From the NCBI RefSeq assembly GCF_004379255.2, contig NC_056033.1, positions 22,560,209-22,624,208 of the forward strand: a DNA stretch of 64,000 nucleotides. Direction: 5' to 3'. The position numbers were made by a program, and so were the translations under genes. Shown one piece after another: positions 1 to 9,333 of the stretch (its first letter is position 1; each line of letters begins with the position of its first letter). This DNA comes from Salvia splendens (lineage: Eukaryota; Streptophyta; Magnoliopsida; Lamiales; Lamiaceae). Below the pieces are notes generated by a model, which was not told the DNA's origin, ran no database searches, and saw only the letters and a program-made list of their open reading frames with translations.

Positions 1-1
1 A

Positions 2-1891
2 CGCACGGACATGTTCCTCTTTCTACGGGAAAAGATTGCAAGAAGGATCTCAGGATGGGCACACCGTCACCTATCCTTTGGAGGAAGGCTTACGTTGATT
101 AAGAGCACTCTTGAAGCGATCCCCTTGCACATCTTTCAAGCCGTCGAGCCCACGGCCGGTACCCTCAAGCAACTTGATCAACAAATGGCCCGATTCTTTT
201 GGGGGTCTACGAATGAAAAGAAGCGGACCCATTGGATTGGATGGGAACAAATGTGCCGGCCCACTGATGAAGGAGGCCTTGGGATCCGAAAAACTATGGA
301 GGTCCTCCGCGCCTTCAATATCAAACTTTGGTGGCGATTTCGGGAGCAAAACTCCCTTTGGGCAAGATACATGATGACAAAATATTGCTCCAACTCCACA
401 CCGCTCACCTTGAGATTGCCGAGCAGGAGTAGCCCTACGTGGAGAAGGCTCTCAAGAGCATGGCCCCTCGCGCAACCGCACATGAGATGGCTAGTGGGAC
501 AAGGGGACATCTACTTCTGGGATGACATTTGGCTTGGCAATAGCCCTCTGAGGGAACTTAGTCTTGATGATAGGGGAAGACCAACCACCCGGGTCTCGGA
601 GTTCATTACAAATGGTGGTTGGGATGTGCCCAAGCTTCAACTCCTTCACAATCAGGCCGGCCTCCCTCAGCATGTTATCGATGGCATCATTAATACACCG
701 ATCCTCCATGACGAACAGGATATCCCGAGGTGGAACCTCTCTAAGCATGGGGAATTCACGGTGGCTTCGACATGGGACACACTTCGAGGACGAAACCCGA
801 TCATCCATGGTTTGGGGGACGTTTGGAAGGTAGGCCTCACCAACTCAATAGCCATCTTTATCTGGAGGCTTCTCTCCAATCGGGTGCCGGTTGACACGAA
901 ACTTCAGTGGCGGGAGATTGAGCTAGCCTCTAAGTGCCAATGCTGCCCCCACAGACCGAACACTGAGTCACTCCAACACCTCTTCATCCAGGGATATGGA
1001 GCTCGCAGAGTATGGAGTGAGTTCGACGGCTGGTTCACAGGCCCGTTCCCATGCATCCATATCAATGACACAATCCCTACGAGAATCGAAGTGTGGGCGC
1101 GAAGGTGCCAACAGCCGAACAAGAAACATCTTAGCCGAGCCACTCCATACCTCATCCTTTGGTTTATTTGGTCGGAGAGAAACAGGAGCCGCCACCAAGG
1201 CACACAGTTTAAACCACAAAACGTGGTATGGCAGGTCCACATGTTCATTCGAAATGCTATGTCTAATGGAAGCTTGAAGCCGAAACATTGGAAGGGAGTT
1301 AAACTTGGAATCAATATTCCTCAACAAGCGGCGGCAATCAGGGCGCTACCCCTAGCCATGGCAATCAAATGGAACCCCCCGGATCAGCCGTGGATAAAGC
1401 TCAACACGGATGGCTCCTATAATGAAGCGAACGGCAGTACAGGGGCTGGCGGGATTATTCGAGACCACTCGGGTAAGATGCTCGTCGCCGTCAGCACACC
1501 CCTTGAAGCCCACTCGGCGTTAGAAGCGGAGCTGTTGGCCATGATTCACGGGCTAAATATAGCCAAGGAATTCGGCCTACCAATCTGGATTGAGTCAGAT
1601 GCAGAGCAAGCAATCAAATTGGTCAATGGGACGGGATGGGGGCCGGCACTCGCTCGGCAAGCGGTGGCGCAACTAACCATTCTCAAACGCCAACTCAAAT
1701 TCCGAGCCACCTTCATACACAGGGAGGGGAACAAAGCGGCGGACTTCCTTGCGAAAATGGGGCTAGTCCAAAACAGTGGCCTACGAATGCACTACAACTC
1801 AGCACCGAGAGAACTATTGGACTTGGTTAGATTGGACGAGATGGGAGTGTCGCACATCCGAAACCTAGACGGGGACGGGCATCAAAGTTGA
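2..1891 (+). CDS. LINE ORF2 protein, C-terminal part (RT thumb, zf-RVT, RNase H)
   Basis: Partial reading frame that is already open at the left edge; the ATG at 11 is internal (the upstream codons R-T-D match the KRTDMF block of the other copies). It ends at 1891. From the ATG at 11: residues 1-70 are the RT thumb region (ISGWAHRHLSFGGRLTLIKS); around 310-330 is the zf-RVT cluster CQCCPHRPNTESLQHLF; residues about 465-600 form an RNase H domain with NTDGS, LEAELL, ESDAEQ and HREGNKAADFLAKMG, which carry the acidic catalytic residues. Its role is cDNA synthesis and RNA-strand removal during target-primed reverse transcription. There is no stop or frameshift in 629 codons, unlike most copies in this window. 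Confidence 0.92.
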   Translation, partial: RTDMFLFLREKIARRISGWAHRHLSFGGRLTLIKSTLEAIPLHIFQAVEPTAGTLKQLDQQMARFFWGSTNEKKRTHWIGWEQMCRPTDEGGLGIRKTMEVLRAFNIKLWWRFREQNSLWARYMMTKYCSNSTPLTLRLPSRSSPTWRRLSRAWPLAQPHMRWLVGQGDIYFWDDIWLGNSPLRELSLDDRGRPTTRVSEFITNGGWDVPKLQLLHNQAGLPQHVIDGIINTPILHDEQDIPRWNLSKHGEFTVASTWDTLRGRNPIIHGLGDVWKVGLTNSIAIFIWRLLSNRVPVDTKLQWREIELASKCQCCPHRPNTESLQHLFIQGYGARRVWSEFDGWFTGPFPCIHINDTIPTRIEVWARRCQQPNKKHLSRATPYLILWFIWSERNRSRHQGTQFKPQNVVWQVHMFIRNAMSNGSLKPKHWKGVKLGINIPQQAAAIRALPLAMAIKWNPPDQPWIKLNTDGSYNEANGSTGAGGIIRDHSGKMLVAVSTPLEAHSALEAELLAMIHGLNIAKEFGLPIWIESDAEQAIKLVNGTGWGPALARQAVAQLTILKRQLKFRATFIHREGNKAADFLAKMGLVQNSGLRMHYNSAPRELLDLVRLDEMGVSHIRNLDGDGHQS

Positions 1892-2105
1892 TCATGAGAC
1901 GATGGGAGATAATAGTGACTAGCTTTGTGGTTAATTGTATTTTGGAAAGGAGTATGATGAGGTCCGAACCTTGTGGGATCGGACCGCATACTACTCTTGA
2001 TTTTGTTACGGCACACCACTTTTGGGTGTGGCCACGCCTTGTAATTATCTCTTTTGGAAATATAGGGATGAGGGACCCACGAACCCTCCACCGTAGAGGT
2101 GTTTG

Positions 2106-2143
<38 letters not shown>
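1892..2143 (+). other. LINE 3' UTR, conserved tail and poly(A)
   Basis: Non-coding tail of L1. After the stop codon come about 175 nt of UTR containing GATGAGGTCCGAACC, then the family tail GATGAGGGACCCACGAACCC with a CACC/GGTG short stem, then about 36 A's at 2108-2143. The same tail ends the other LINEs here. Confidence 0.85.
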
Positions 2144-2147
<4 letters not shown>

Positions 2148-2660
2148 CGTGGTGGAGACAAGGATCGTCGTGCACCAACTAAGGCGTATTACTCCAGCCA
2201 TGCCTCCAAGTTCACCCGCCGAGAGTGGCGCCCAAATGCGGATGCTTGGGCCGGCACTTCATCAACAATTGGGCATGCGAACAAGGCTAGAGAATGTGAC
2301 AACCAAGCGAAGAACATGGAGGGTACAATGGATGTTGATCCGTCGAAGCTAAGAGTGGCTGGTAGGAGCCAACCAAGGGTGGATGATGATGGTTTCCAAT
2401 TGGTGTCGAGAAAGAGAAAAGGCAAGGCACAAGAGGGTGATATGTTCATCAAAGCTCAACACGTTGATAATTGGCATTTGAAGGAGAATGTTGCTACGGT
2501 GATATTTGGGATTGACAAATCGGGTGCGAATGAGCCGGGCATTAGCTCAATGATTGTTTCATGTGGGCCCCCCAACCGGGAGATGGAGGGCTCCATCGAG
2601 GATCTTGATCCAGGAGGGTGTATCCCTTGCGGAGGTATCCCCATTGCTGGCCTCAATTAG
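2144..2660 (+). pseudogene. LINE ORF1-like fragment
   Basis: Open frame of 172 codons after the poly(A) run, ending in TAG at 2658-2660. It contains DDGFQLVSRKRKGK, a basic motif of the kind seen in the C-terminal half of plant LINE ORF1 proteins. No DUF4283 domain and no complete CCHC knuckle are visible. The last ~33 codons (GPPNREMEGSIEDLDPGG and following) recur at 55937-56040, so this end is shared by at least two copies. The frame reads back into the preceding A run, so no authentic start is evident. I cannot assign a function beyond an ORF1 remnant. Confidence 0.45.
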
Positions 2661-2898
2661 GAGATGGTCTAAGGATTTTGGCGATGCAAAGGCTGCATCA
2701 AAGTAATTGTAATAGGGTTGTTAAGAGTATATAGATGACCACCCTAGTTGAAAGGGAGGCCCTCGTTATACTCTGATTGGTTGTTGTGAGTCGTCACTTT
2801 TGTACGACTCGGTGTTTGTTGTTTGGATGTCCAATTGTCGTTGGTAATGCACAGGTGTGGGTCCGCCTTAACCCTCCACCCTCGTGGTGTTTAAAAAA
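2144..2898 (+). mobile_element. Short LINE-like element S1
   Basis: Starts directly after the poly(A) of L1 and ends in its own A run (2891-2898). It carries a 172-codon ORF1-like fragment followed at once by a 3' UTR; no endonuclease or reverse transcriptase is present. The last ~340 bp match S2 at 55933-56290, including the C-terminal peptide and the tail CACAGGTGTGGGTCCGCC ... ACCCTCCACCCTCGTGGTG. The tail also resembles the main LINE tail (GGGTCC, ACCCTCCACC, GGTG). It could be a non-autonomous LINE derivative or the 3' end of a second LINE family with an internal deletion. Confidence 0.6.
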
Positions 2899-2948
2899 AA
2901 GCTCATACCACATGTCCAGGAGCGTTGCAGCCTCGTCATTAGCGCATA

Positions 2949-2977
2949 CTAGTATTACCACCCGTGCTATGCACGGG
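2949..2977 (-). mobile_element. Helitron-like 3' terminus
   Basis: On the minus strand the palindrome CCCGTGC-ATA-GCACGGG (2961-2977) is followed by 8 nt and then CTAG (2949-2952) and T. That is the usual Helitron 3' end: hairpin, short spacer, CTRR, insertion before T. The element body would run rightward; I could not find its TC 5' end or any Rep/helicase coding. The rest of 2899-3206 is AT-rich and shows no gene. Confidence 0.45.
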
Positions 2978-3206
2978 TCATGCGGTTTTCATACAATGAA
3001 TACAACTTCTAAATAAATCAACATAAATAAGAAATTTTATCATTATGTACATTTACAAAAAAAATGCTCTCACCCCACTCTAAGTGAAGCATTTCTTATC
3101 CGACACACGATTTTATACATTTTGTATTTGTGAATTGAGTGGAGTAAAATAGAGTTAGACAAAGGATAAATAGAGAAAATGACCTTTTTATTTCATATAA
3201 GATATA

Positions 3207-3407
3207 CTCCCTCCGTCCCTTAGTAGATTTCACACTTGAGTGATGACACAGAATTTTAGGAGATGCTATTTTGTGTGTTAAGTAGTGAGAGAAAATTTAA
3301 TTTTATAATTGATGTGAGAGTGAACTTTTTCCAAAAGAGGAAATGTGACATCTTTTGTGGGACAAACTAAAAAGGAAAGTGTGACATCTACTATGGGACG
3401 GAGAGAG
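3207..3407. mobile_element. Stowaway-type MITE
   Basis: A 201-bp non-coding element with terminal inverted repeats CTCCCTCCGTCCC (3207-3219) and GGGACGGAGAGAG (3395-3407), matching at 12 of 13 positions, flanked on both sides by TA (3205-3206 and 3408-3409). The terminus and the TA duplication are those of plant Stowaway MITEs mobilised by Tc1/mariner transposases. The interior is AT-rich with no reading frame of note. Confidence 0.92.
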
Positions 3408-3409
3408 TA

Positions 3410-4963
3410 CAAAAAACGAAATTGTGCAGTTACTGTTGGGGTTTGGCGCCCCTTGCACAGCGGAAGACTTTTACATAACAAATAAATCAGATAAGGATCT
3501 ATTTGATCGATTATGCGATTAATCAATTCACATGTTAAACATATAATTGCATGCTAGAACGCAAATAACTCATCCTTCAAGAAATTAAATCCTAAACATG
3601 AATACTACGGTTTAGAGTTACCGATTTGATTCTCCTAGGAATCGTCGATTGCTCGCGCCTTCTTTACGATGATCTTCAATACTAGACCACGGATCTTCTT
3701 ACTAGTTCCCGAACTGTATCTCAACATCAGGGTGGGCTGATCTTATCAAAATACTAGGTCTCCAATAAAAAAGATAGAACTTTCTCACGGAGGAGAGCTG
3801 GAAAATCTCACGGAGGAGAGCTGGAAAATCGTCCTCTTCTAATTAGAGAGGGGGGGGGGGGGGTTGGAGAAATTTTCATGTGAAAATAATAATAATTATG
3901 CCTCCTTTATTCTTCTATTTACAATAGTTACATACTAGGCACAGTTAGAGATCTATGGAAGGTTTAGGATATGACATCCCCCAATTAGCTTTTTACTAAT
4001 TAAATTAAACCCACAATTTAATACAAGCTTATATTGGAATATTACGAGCAGCCACTACAGAAGTATTATTGCACTGCTCATCCAAATCCGAAATTATAAG
4101 TAATCTGTGCTTCCATTTTGTTTGTCGTTTATTTCCCGCGCTTAAGATAGAAATGTCCATTAATTAATTAATGTCTGCTATGGACTTAATTAATTAACAT
4201 CTTATTAATTCCAAGAGTGGACTTAGCAAGAAACACTTATTTATTAATCATGGAATAATTAAATTACAACTGGTCAGTTTTCAAATAATAAAAACTTGTT
4301 CGAGCTCCTCTTGAGGACATTATCAAGCCAGACTCACCAGGCGCGCGATTCAACATAATAGCAATCCTAGCATAGCTAGATATTAATCACCACTATCCAT
4401 TTGATAAGTCAAAGTAGTGCATAACCAATACCGTATGCTCAATGCTAACGTATGTTGATTAAGAAATAGTTGTTTATCTAGATCTAGTCTTCCAGTAGAT
4501 AGCATGAAGACATGTCTTGCTGTTATATCCGTTCAGTGCTATACCACACCAATGTTATCTTATTTCGGTAAGGCTTAGAAATAATCGGACTGACATTGCA
4601 ACGTTTCGCGATAGGTACCCAAAGCCTATCTAGGTTGTGAAATTATTCTTTCTCTTTCACAAAGCATTGTATAGATTTTAAAGTGGACGACGCCCACAAC
4701 CAGTCTACTAAGCAAAACACTTTGATTTGTTTACTTCTTATGTATTTAAATGTTTCTAAAACATCTTATAAATGCACAAGCCAACACAATGTAATAATAA
4801 TATAGTGATTCTATTCGTGCGGAACTGCTCGAATAATACTAAATTGGGTTAAAATGGATTGTACAGTTTTCATATACAAGTAAGATTCTATTCGTGCTCG
4901 AAACATGCTTTTCAGTATACCAAACCTATCAATCTCCCTCTCTAACAAAAGTTCTCCAGACAT
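3410..4963. other. Non-coding AT-rich stretch, possible old LTR-type repeat
   Basis: I see no gene. At 3434 the sequence starts TGTTGG and at 4781-4786 reads CCAACA, which would fit the ends of an LTR, but the flanks GTTAC and CAATG do not match, so this is weak. The stretch also holds a G run of 14 (3850-3863) and several TTAATTAA motifs (about 4160-4200). Confidence 0.25.
3783..3828 (+). repeat. Perfect tandem duplication, 2 x 23 bp
   Basis: The unit TCTCACGGAGGAGAGCTGG + AAAA occurs twice in direct tandem (3783-3805 and 3806-3828), just upstream of the G run. Confidence 0.9.
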
Positions 4964-5033
4964 CTAGAGAGAGACGCTCTTCCTTCTCTCTAGCAATCCC
5001 CCCACCTTGATTCATCCCGCAGCCCCCCACACC
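4964..5033 (+). repeat. Relic of LINE 5' UTR
   Basis: About 70 bp matching the 5' UTR of L10 (39549-39612): the inverted repeat with arms CTAGAGAGA (4964-4972) and TCTCTCTAG (4985-4993), then the stretch reading CTTGATTCATCCCGC. No ORF1 follows, so it is an isolated fragment. Confidence 0.6.
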
Positions 5034-5827
5034 TACAGGTGTGAGTGAGAATCTCAGCACATGAGAAGGTGTGTGTGTGTGTGTGATCGAAGCGTGAGAT
5101 CTTCACTTCAAAGGTTGCCTATAAATAAGGCCTTTTTCGGACTTCAAGCAACATCTTCAAAACAATTAATTTGGGAATTCGTCATTGCTTGCGTCATATG
5201 GAGGTGAGTCATCCTTTTCTGTTCTTGAAAGTCAAAAGATTCTCCTGAAATTTCAAAAGATGAACAGAAACTTGTCGGCAATAATTTCTTGCCTTAAAGA
5301 GAGATTGAAAATGACAGCGATGAATTATGCTGCTGAAATAATAATGAGGATCTTTCTTTTTCTTTTTGCCTCTGTAATAATCCTCTTATAGTGTTGCAAA
5401 ACAGATGAGATCTCAATTTTTTCTCTGAAAGAAAAGCTCCTAATAAGCTCTTTAGAAAGAATCTTAACATGTTCTTCCCACCTTGAAATTTCCTTATTAA
5501 GGATTTTAATTTAAAGACCGAAATTATTTCTTTTATCAAGAATATTGTCTCTAAAATTCATAAGACAATTTTAACATGCACTGATAAGTGTGAGATTTTG
5601 AATTTTTCTTTCGCATTCGCATATAATGCCATGAATACTATGCATATCTTCATAAATTGGTGCAAGGGACCATTGTCTCCTTCTGTAGAAATATCTCTCT
5701 TCATCAAGCTCAATAAGCCTTTCTTTACTTCTTTTAATAGTGCTTTGGAGAAGGCGAATTTCTTTTCCAAGTTATTTTTTAAAAAAGGTATTACCATTAA
5801 AACCGAAACTTACAATCATGATCATAA
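5034..5827. other. Possible pararetroviral intergenic remnant, no clear gene
   Basis: Lies 3' of the last viral frame and between viral and LINE DNA. It contains a (GT)7 run at 5070-5083 and a TATA-like box at 5120. Several short minus-strand frames rich in Lys and Leu are present (5294-5539, 5558-5797), but none is recognisable. By position it could be the non-coding region of the virus or a degraded C-terminal extension of its last gene. Confidence 0.3.
5120..5127 (+). promoter_or_regulatory. TATA-like box (TATAAATA)
   Basis: TATAAATAAGG in the context GGTTGCC-TATAAATA-AGGCC. It resembles a plant or caulimovirid core promoter but points right, opposite to the viral frames beside it. Function is unproven. 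Confidence 0.35.
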
Positions 5828-6535
5828 TCATGGGAGTTGAGAGTCGAGCATAATGTCATCATTATCCTGATGACTTGCAGAGGCTGACTCATCAGAAAAT
5901 TTTTCTGTCTCTTCTTCATCACTTCCTTCCTCAGAAAGCTTTTGCTGAAGAAGTCTTCTGAGATCTTTTAGATCTTTCTTAGGGGAGCTTTTGATAAGTT
6001 CTCCCAAGATTTCTGCAAGGTCCATTTTAGGGGTTGCTGGTGGTGGTGGAGCTTTAGCGGGCTCAAGGTTAATAATTCCCCTTTTAGAGAATACTGATTC
6101 CTCGAAAAATTCAAATTTTTCCCACCACTTGATGAGAATTCTTCTTCCCAAATATGGGATGTGTCCCTGAAGGACTTCGAGCTTCTTAATTGGAACGCTT
6201 CGTATGACAACATCCCATTTAAGAATCCAAGGCACTTGATAAAGTGCGGCAAACATGAGTTCTTTAAATTTCATGGACTGATTAGTCTCGCAAAAGTCTT
6301 CGAACACCTTCCTGACTTTATCAGGAAGAACGATGGGATTTAATCCCCATTCTGAAAACCAGAAAATGAACCACTGAGAAAATTTAGTGGTTTCGCAGTC
6401 CCTGAATTGAAGGAACCAACTGTGCTTAGCTTTTCTGTTTTCATAACAGAAAGCTCCCTTCCATGCTTTGATATAATCAAAGTAGTTGAACCATGGCTTA
6501 TCAAAGTTCTTTTTTCTTTTGCGACTTCTCGGCAA
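5828..6535 (-). pseudogene. Viral gene downstream of pol, C-terminal piece
   Basis: Second piece of the gene after pol, read in a different frame. It has an aromatic-rich region (FDKPWFNYFDYIKAW, WFLQFRD), a Pro-rich linker (APPPPATP), and an acidic Ser/Asp/Glu-rich C-terminus ending at 5828. The first residues belong to the wrong frame, so the useful part begins around 6500. No motif gives a firm function. Confidence 0.5.
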
Positions 6536-7032
6536 CTGTATAAGTCACCTTGCCATTCTTCTGGAGAGATGACTTTTTTAATAAAGGCTTTGGAATAAGC
6601 CCATTCTGTTCCTGCCCTGGTGACAGAATCAAAATCCACAGATTTTGTGGTGCTCAGTATAGCGAAATAATACTGAAATGCTTTTGGATAGAGAAAGGGG
6701 TCAACGAACTCCCTCAAATAAAAGGTAGAAATTTCTCCCGGAGAGAGGTGAGCACATTTTTCTTCAACTGGGCAAATCCATTCAGTTGAGAGAGGAATGT
6801 ATGGATAGATATATTCATTGGTCTGATTAGACCTGATTGCCAATGCATAGGCATCATCCCTAAGCCTTTTTTCTTTAGGAGTTTTTTCAAGGGTTTCAGC
6901 TTTAAGCTGTTCTTGCGTTTTTGCACATGCAGCCTTATAAGACTGCATTTGACGATCCCCTTTTGAAGGTTTATTAACCTTCTTTTTTCCTTTGTCAATT
7001 TGTCGATGCATGATTTTCCAGCAAAAATTCAC
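6340..7032 (-). pseudogene. Viral gene downstream of pol, N-terminal piece
   Basis: A 230-codon frame starting in the last codons of pol. It has a basic N-terminus (KGKKKVNKPSKGDRQ) and a Lys/Glu-rich helix, then a globular-looking stretch with FYLREFVDPFLYPKAFQYYF. Its place after pol is that of the viroplasmin/transactivator gene in caulimovirids; I infer this role from position only. Its true downstream part lies in another frame (5828-6535); the two overlap at 6340-6535, so a frameshift near 6500-6535 breaks the gene. Confidence 0.5.
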
Positions 7033-7577
7033 GAGTTAGGAAATCAGGTAAGGAATTATCACTTCTGTTAATAAACTCTATATCAAAATAAAAAACAGAG
7101 AGAATTCCCTGCCATCTCGCAAAAATTTGTTTAGATGCTAAATTTTTTACATCCTTTTCAATGATATCCTTTGCAGATTTGCAATCAATCCTAATAAGAA
7201 ATTTTTTATTTAACAAATCACTTTCAAATTTTTGAATACAGAGAACAAGAGAGAGAATTTCTTTCTTTATAGTAGAATAGTTTTTTCTGGCTCCTTGCCA
7301 GAATCCTGAGGTATATCTAACAAGAGTTTCTTTATTATTAACTCTTTGTTTAAGTATTCCTCCGTATCCTAACTCAGAAGCATCAGTTTCGATAATTTTA
7401 AAAGCTTCTGGGTCAGCTATTGCTAAACAAGGAATTTCCTTGATTTTAGATTTTATTTTGATAACAGCATTTGTATGATCTAACGACCACACAGGAGGGT
7501 TCTTTTTCAACCTTTCATATAAAGGTTTGGCATCAAGGGCAAGATCTTTGTAAAAGTCTGCAACATAGTTTATAGAC
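6995..7577 (-). pseudogene. Pararetroviral pol: RNase H part (out of frame)
   Basis: Continuation of pol after the frame break. It contains the RNase H motifs ETDASELGYGGIL, STIKKEILSLVLCIQKFE and RIDCKSAKDIIEKDV and ends in PDFLTREFLLE, typical of caulimovirid pol C-termini. It overlaps the next viral frame by 38 nt (6995-7032), the compact arrangement expected of a virus. Confidence 0.85.
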
Positions 7578-8907
7578 TCCCCAAAAATCTTTGAATTTGT
7601 GTTTTATCCTTAATTTCGTTAGGGAATTTTTCCCCAAAACAGATAGACCTATCAACAGGGAAAATAGTCCATTCTTTAATAATATGTCCAAGAAATTTTA
7701 TTTCTGTTTGAAATATTTTAACCTTCTTAGCCGATATAACTAGGCCATTAAGGATAACGGCATTTATAAATGCCTTGAGATGCTTAAAATGTTGATCAAT
7801 AGATTTTGAAAAGACCAGAACATCATCAATGTAGCATATACAGAATTCTGTGTATGGCTTAAAAATATCATTCATGATATGTTGAAATTCAGAAGGAGCA
7901 TTTTTAAGCCCAAACGGCATTACATTCCATTCATAATGTCCAAATAGAACAGTGAAAGCCATTTTATATCTATCTTCTTCGGCAATTTGAATTTGCCAGA
8001 ATCCAGATTTCATGTCAAATTTTGACATAACTTTGGTTGAATAAAGCCGATTGAGAAGATCCCTTTTATTCGGGATAGGATATCTAATCCATCTCAAAGC
8101 TTGATTAAGAGGTTTATAGTTGATAACAAGCCTTGGAACTCCTCTTTCAAGCTCAGCAGCATATTCAACATAAAATGCTGGACAGCTCCAAGGGCTGTAT
8201 GAGGGTCTAATTAACCCTTTAGAAAGTAAATCATCAACTTCTTTTTTACAAATTTCTAAGTGTTTTGGACCCATTGCAATGGGTCTAGCCTTAGTAGGTA
8301 TTGATCCTTCCTTGAAATTAATTTCATAAGGAAGGTGAACAACATGCTTCTTTCTTGCCCAAAAGGCATTCGGAATATCCGAGCAGCATGTTTTTTCAAT
8401 ATGTTTTCTAAGTTCTTCTATCCTTGCAAGGATATTCTTGTTTTGCAAAGCCTCATTAAGCTTTTTAAAACTTAGTTCTTGAGAAAGTGAATTCAAGAAT
8501 TTTTCTTTTCTTTCAATTTTTTGCTGAAGAACATCATTCTCGTGATAACGAGGTTGAGTAAGGAAATTAAAAATAATTTCTTGAGAATTGACCATACTAG
8601 TAATTCCTTTTTCATCAATGCTTTTGATTGGGTAAAGCATATGAAGAAAAGGGTTTCCTAGAATGACTTCATGCGAAAGATTTTTTACCATTATAAATGG
8701 CATTTCAAGACAAATTCCTTTATTGCATACTGCAGCATTTTCGAACTTGTAATTAACCCAAAGCTTTTTTCCATCTGCAGTATTCAATATTTCCGAAGTT
8801 TTGGAAAAGTACCGGGATGGAATTAATCCTTCATTAATGCAATTTAAGTCTGCTCCAGAGTCAACCATAGCTCTTGCTTTGACATAAAATTCCTTTTGCA
8901 CAATCAT
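7570..8907 (-). pseudogene. Pararetroviral pol: aspartic protease and reverse transcriptase
   Basis: A 445-codon frame starting at the ATG at 8907. Residues about 13-110 form a retropepsin-type protease with the active-site stretch MVDSGADLNCI. Residues about 195-430 form a reverse transcriptase with RLVINYKPLN, FDMKSGFWQIQI, MPFGLKNAPSEFQ and the catalytic YIDDVLVFS box. The frame stops at FLGSL because a 2-nt TA insertion near 7574-7577 shifts the RNase H part out of frame. In this family the product replicates the genome from a terminally redundant RNA. As it stands the gene is a pseudogene lacking in-frame RNase H. Confidence 0.88.
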
Positions 8908-8984
8908 GGTAACCTGAATATACTATTTGTGAGTAATGACTTTATTAATCATATTAATAAAAGTCAAGGGATTTTCTTTGAATC

Positions 8985-9333
8985 CTAGGATTCAGGTTCT
9001 TCCTGCTCAGAATCAGGATTATCCTTTTGATTTAATTCTAGCAAAGATACTCTTTGCTTGAGAACAATTATCTCCTTTTTAATAGATAATTTCTCTGGTT
9101 AAATCAGCTGGGCTGACTTCCTTTTCTTTTCCTGAATTCTTAACTCTATTAAGAATTTCTTTTAAGCTATAAGCTTCTGGTTCGGGTTCTTTATATTTTT
9201 GTCTTTGATTTTCCGAACCATATTTTTCCATATATTTTTGGAGAGCTTCTTTTTTCTTTTCTGGATCAGTTACCTGATCGATTAATTCAAGAATAAAAGA
9301 CTCTTCTTTGGATCAGTTACCTGATCGATTAAT
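8985..9333 (-). pseudogene. C-terminal remnant of the viral frame upstream of pol
   Basis: Reads from the LINE junction at 9333 and stops in one frame at 9079-9081; a neighbouring frame then stays open to a TAG at 8985-8987. Both parts are rich in Lys and Glu, and the second has heptad-spaced Leu/Val (IVLKQRVSLLEL), suggesting a coiled coil, then an acidic tail. Its position before pol fits a capsid or capsid-associated protein, but no CCHC motif is visible, so the identity is uncertain. It is broken by the frame change near 9080 and truncated at its 5' side. Confidence 0.4.
9262..9333. repeat. 25-bp direct repeat at the virus/LINE border
   Basis: TGGATCAGTTACCTGATCG + ATTAAT occurs at 9262-9286 and again at 9309-9333, 47 bp apart. 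The second copy ends exactly where LINE L2 begins, so it may be a duplication formed during that insertion or an older tandem duplication in the viral gene. Confidence 0.8.

Larger units (their letters stand above)
1..2143 (+). mobile_element. L1-clade LINE, 3' part (L1)
   Basis: 3' portion of a non-LTR retrotransposon whose 5' part lies beyond the left edge. It contains the end of ORF2, a short 3' UTR and a poly(A) run. The family is recognised by the ORF2 order of reverse transcriptase thumb, zf-RVT zinc-binding region and RNase H, and by a 3' tail (GGGACCCACGAACCCTCCACC then AGGTGTTTGA and A's) shared with L4, L8, L9, L11 and L12. The visible ORF2 is not interrupted, so this copy may be young. 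No target duplication can be checked because the 5' end is missing. Confidence 0.93.
5828..9333 (-). mobile_element. Endogenous pararetrovirus (Caulimoviridae), defective
   Basis: Minus-strand block with, in 5'-3' order, the end of an upstream structural-type frame (9333-8985), a protease/reverse transcriptase frame (8907-7570), an RNase H part (7577-6995) and a downstream frame in two pieces (7032-5828). A pol frame separate from the preceding frame, followed by one large gene in a short overlap, recalls Solendovirus or Cavemovirus organisation; that genus-level placement is inference. Every gene except possibly the PR-RT segment is broken, and the 5' part was cut off by LINE L2 at 9329-9333. 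There are no LTRs and no integrase, as expected for this family. Confidence 0.85.

Noticed and set aside
3434..4786. A copia-type LTR bounded by TGTTGG and CCAACA
   Set aside because: The ends look right, but the 5-bp flanks (GTTAC, CAATG) differ and no second copy or internal domain is present.
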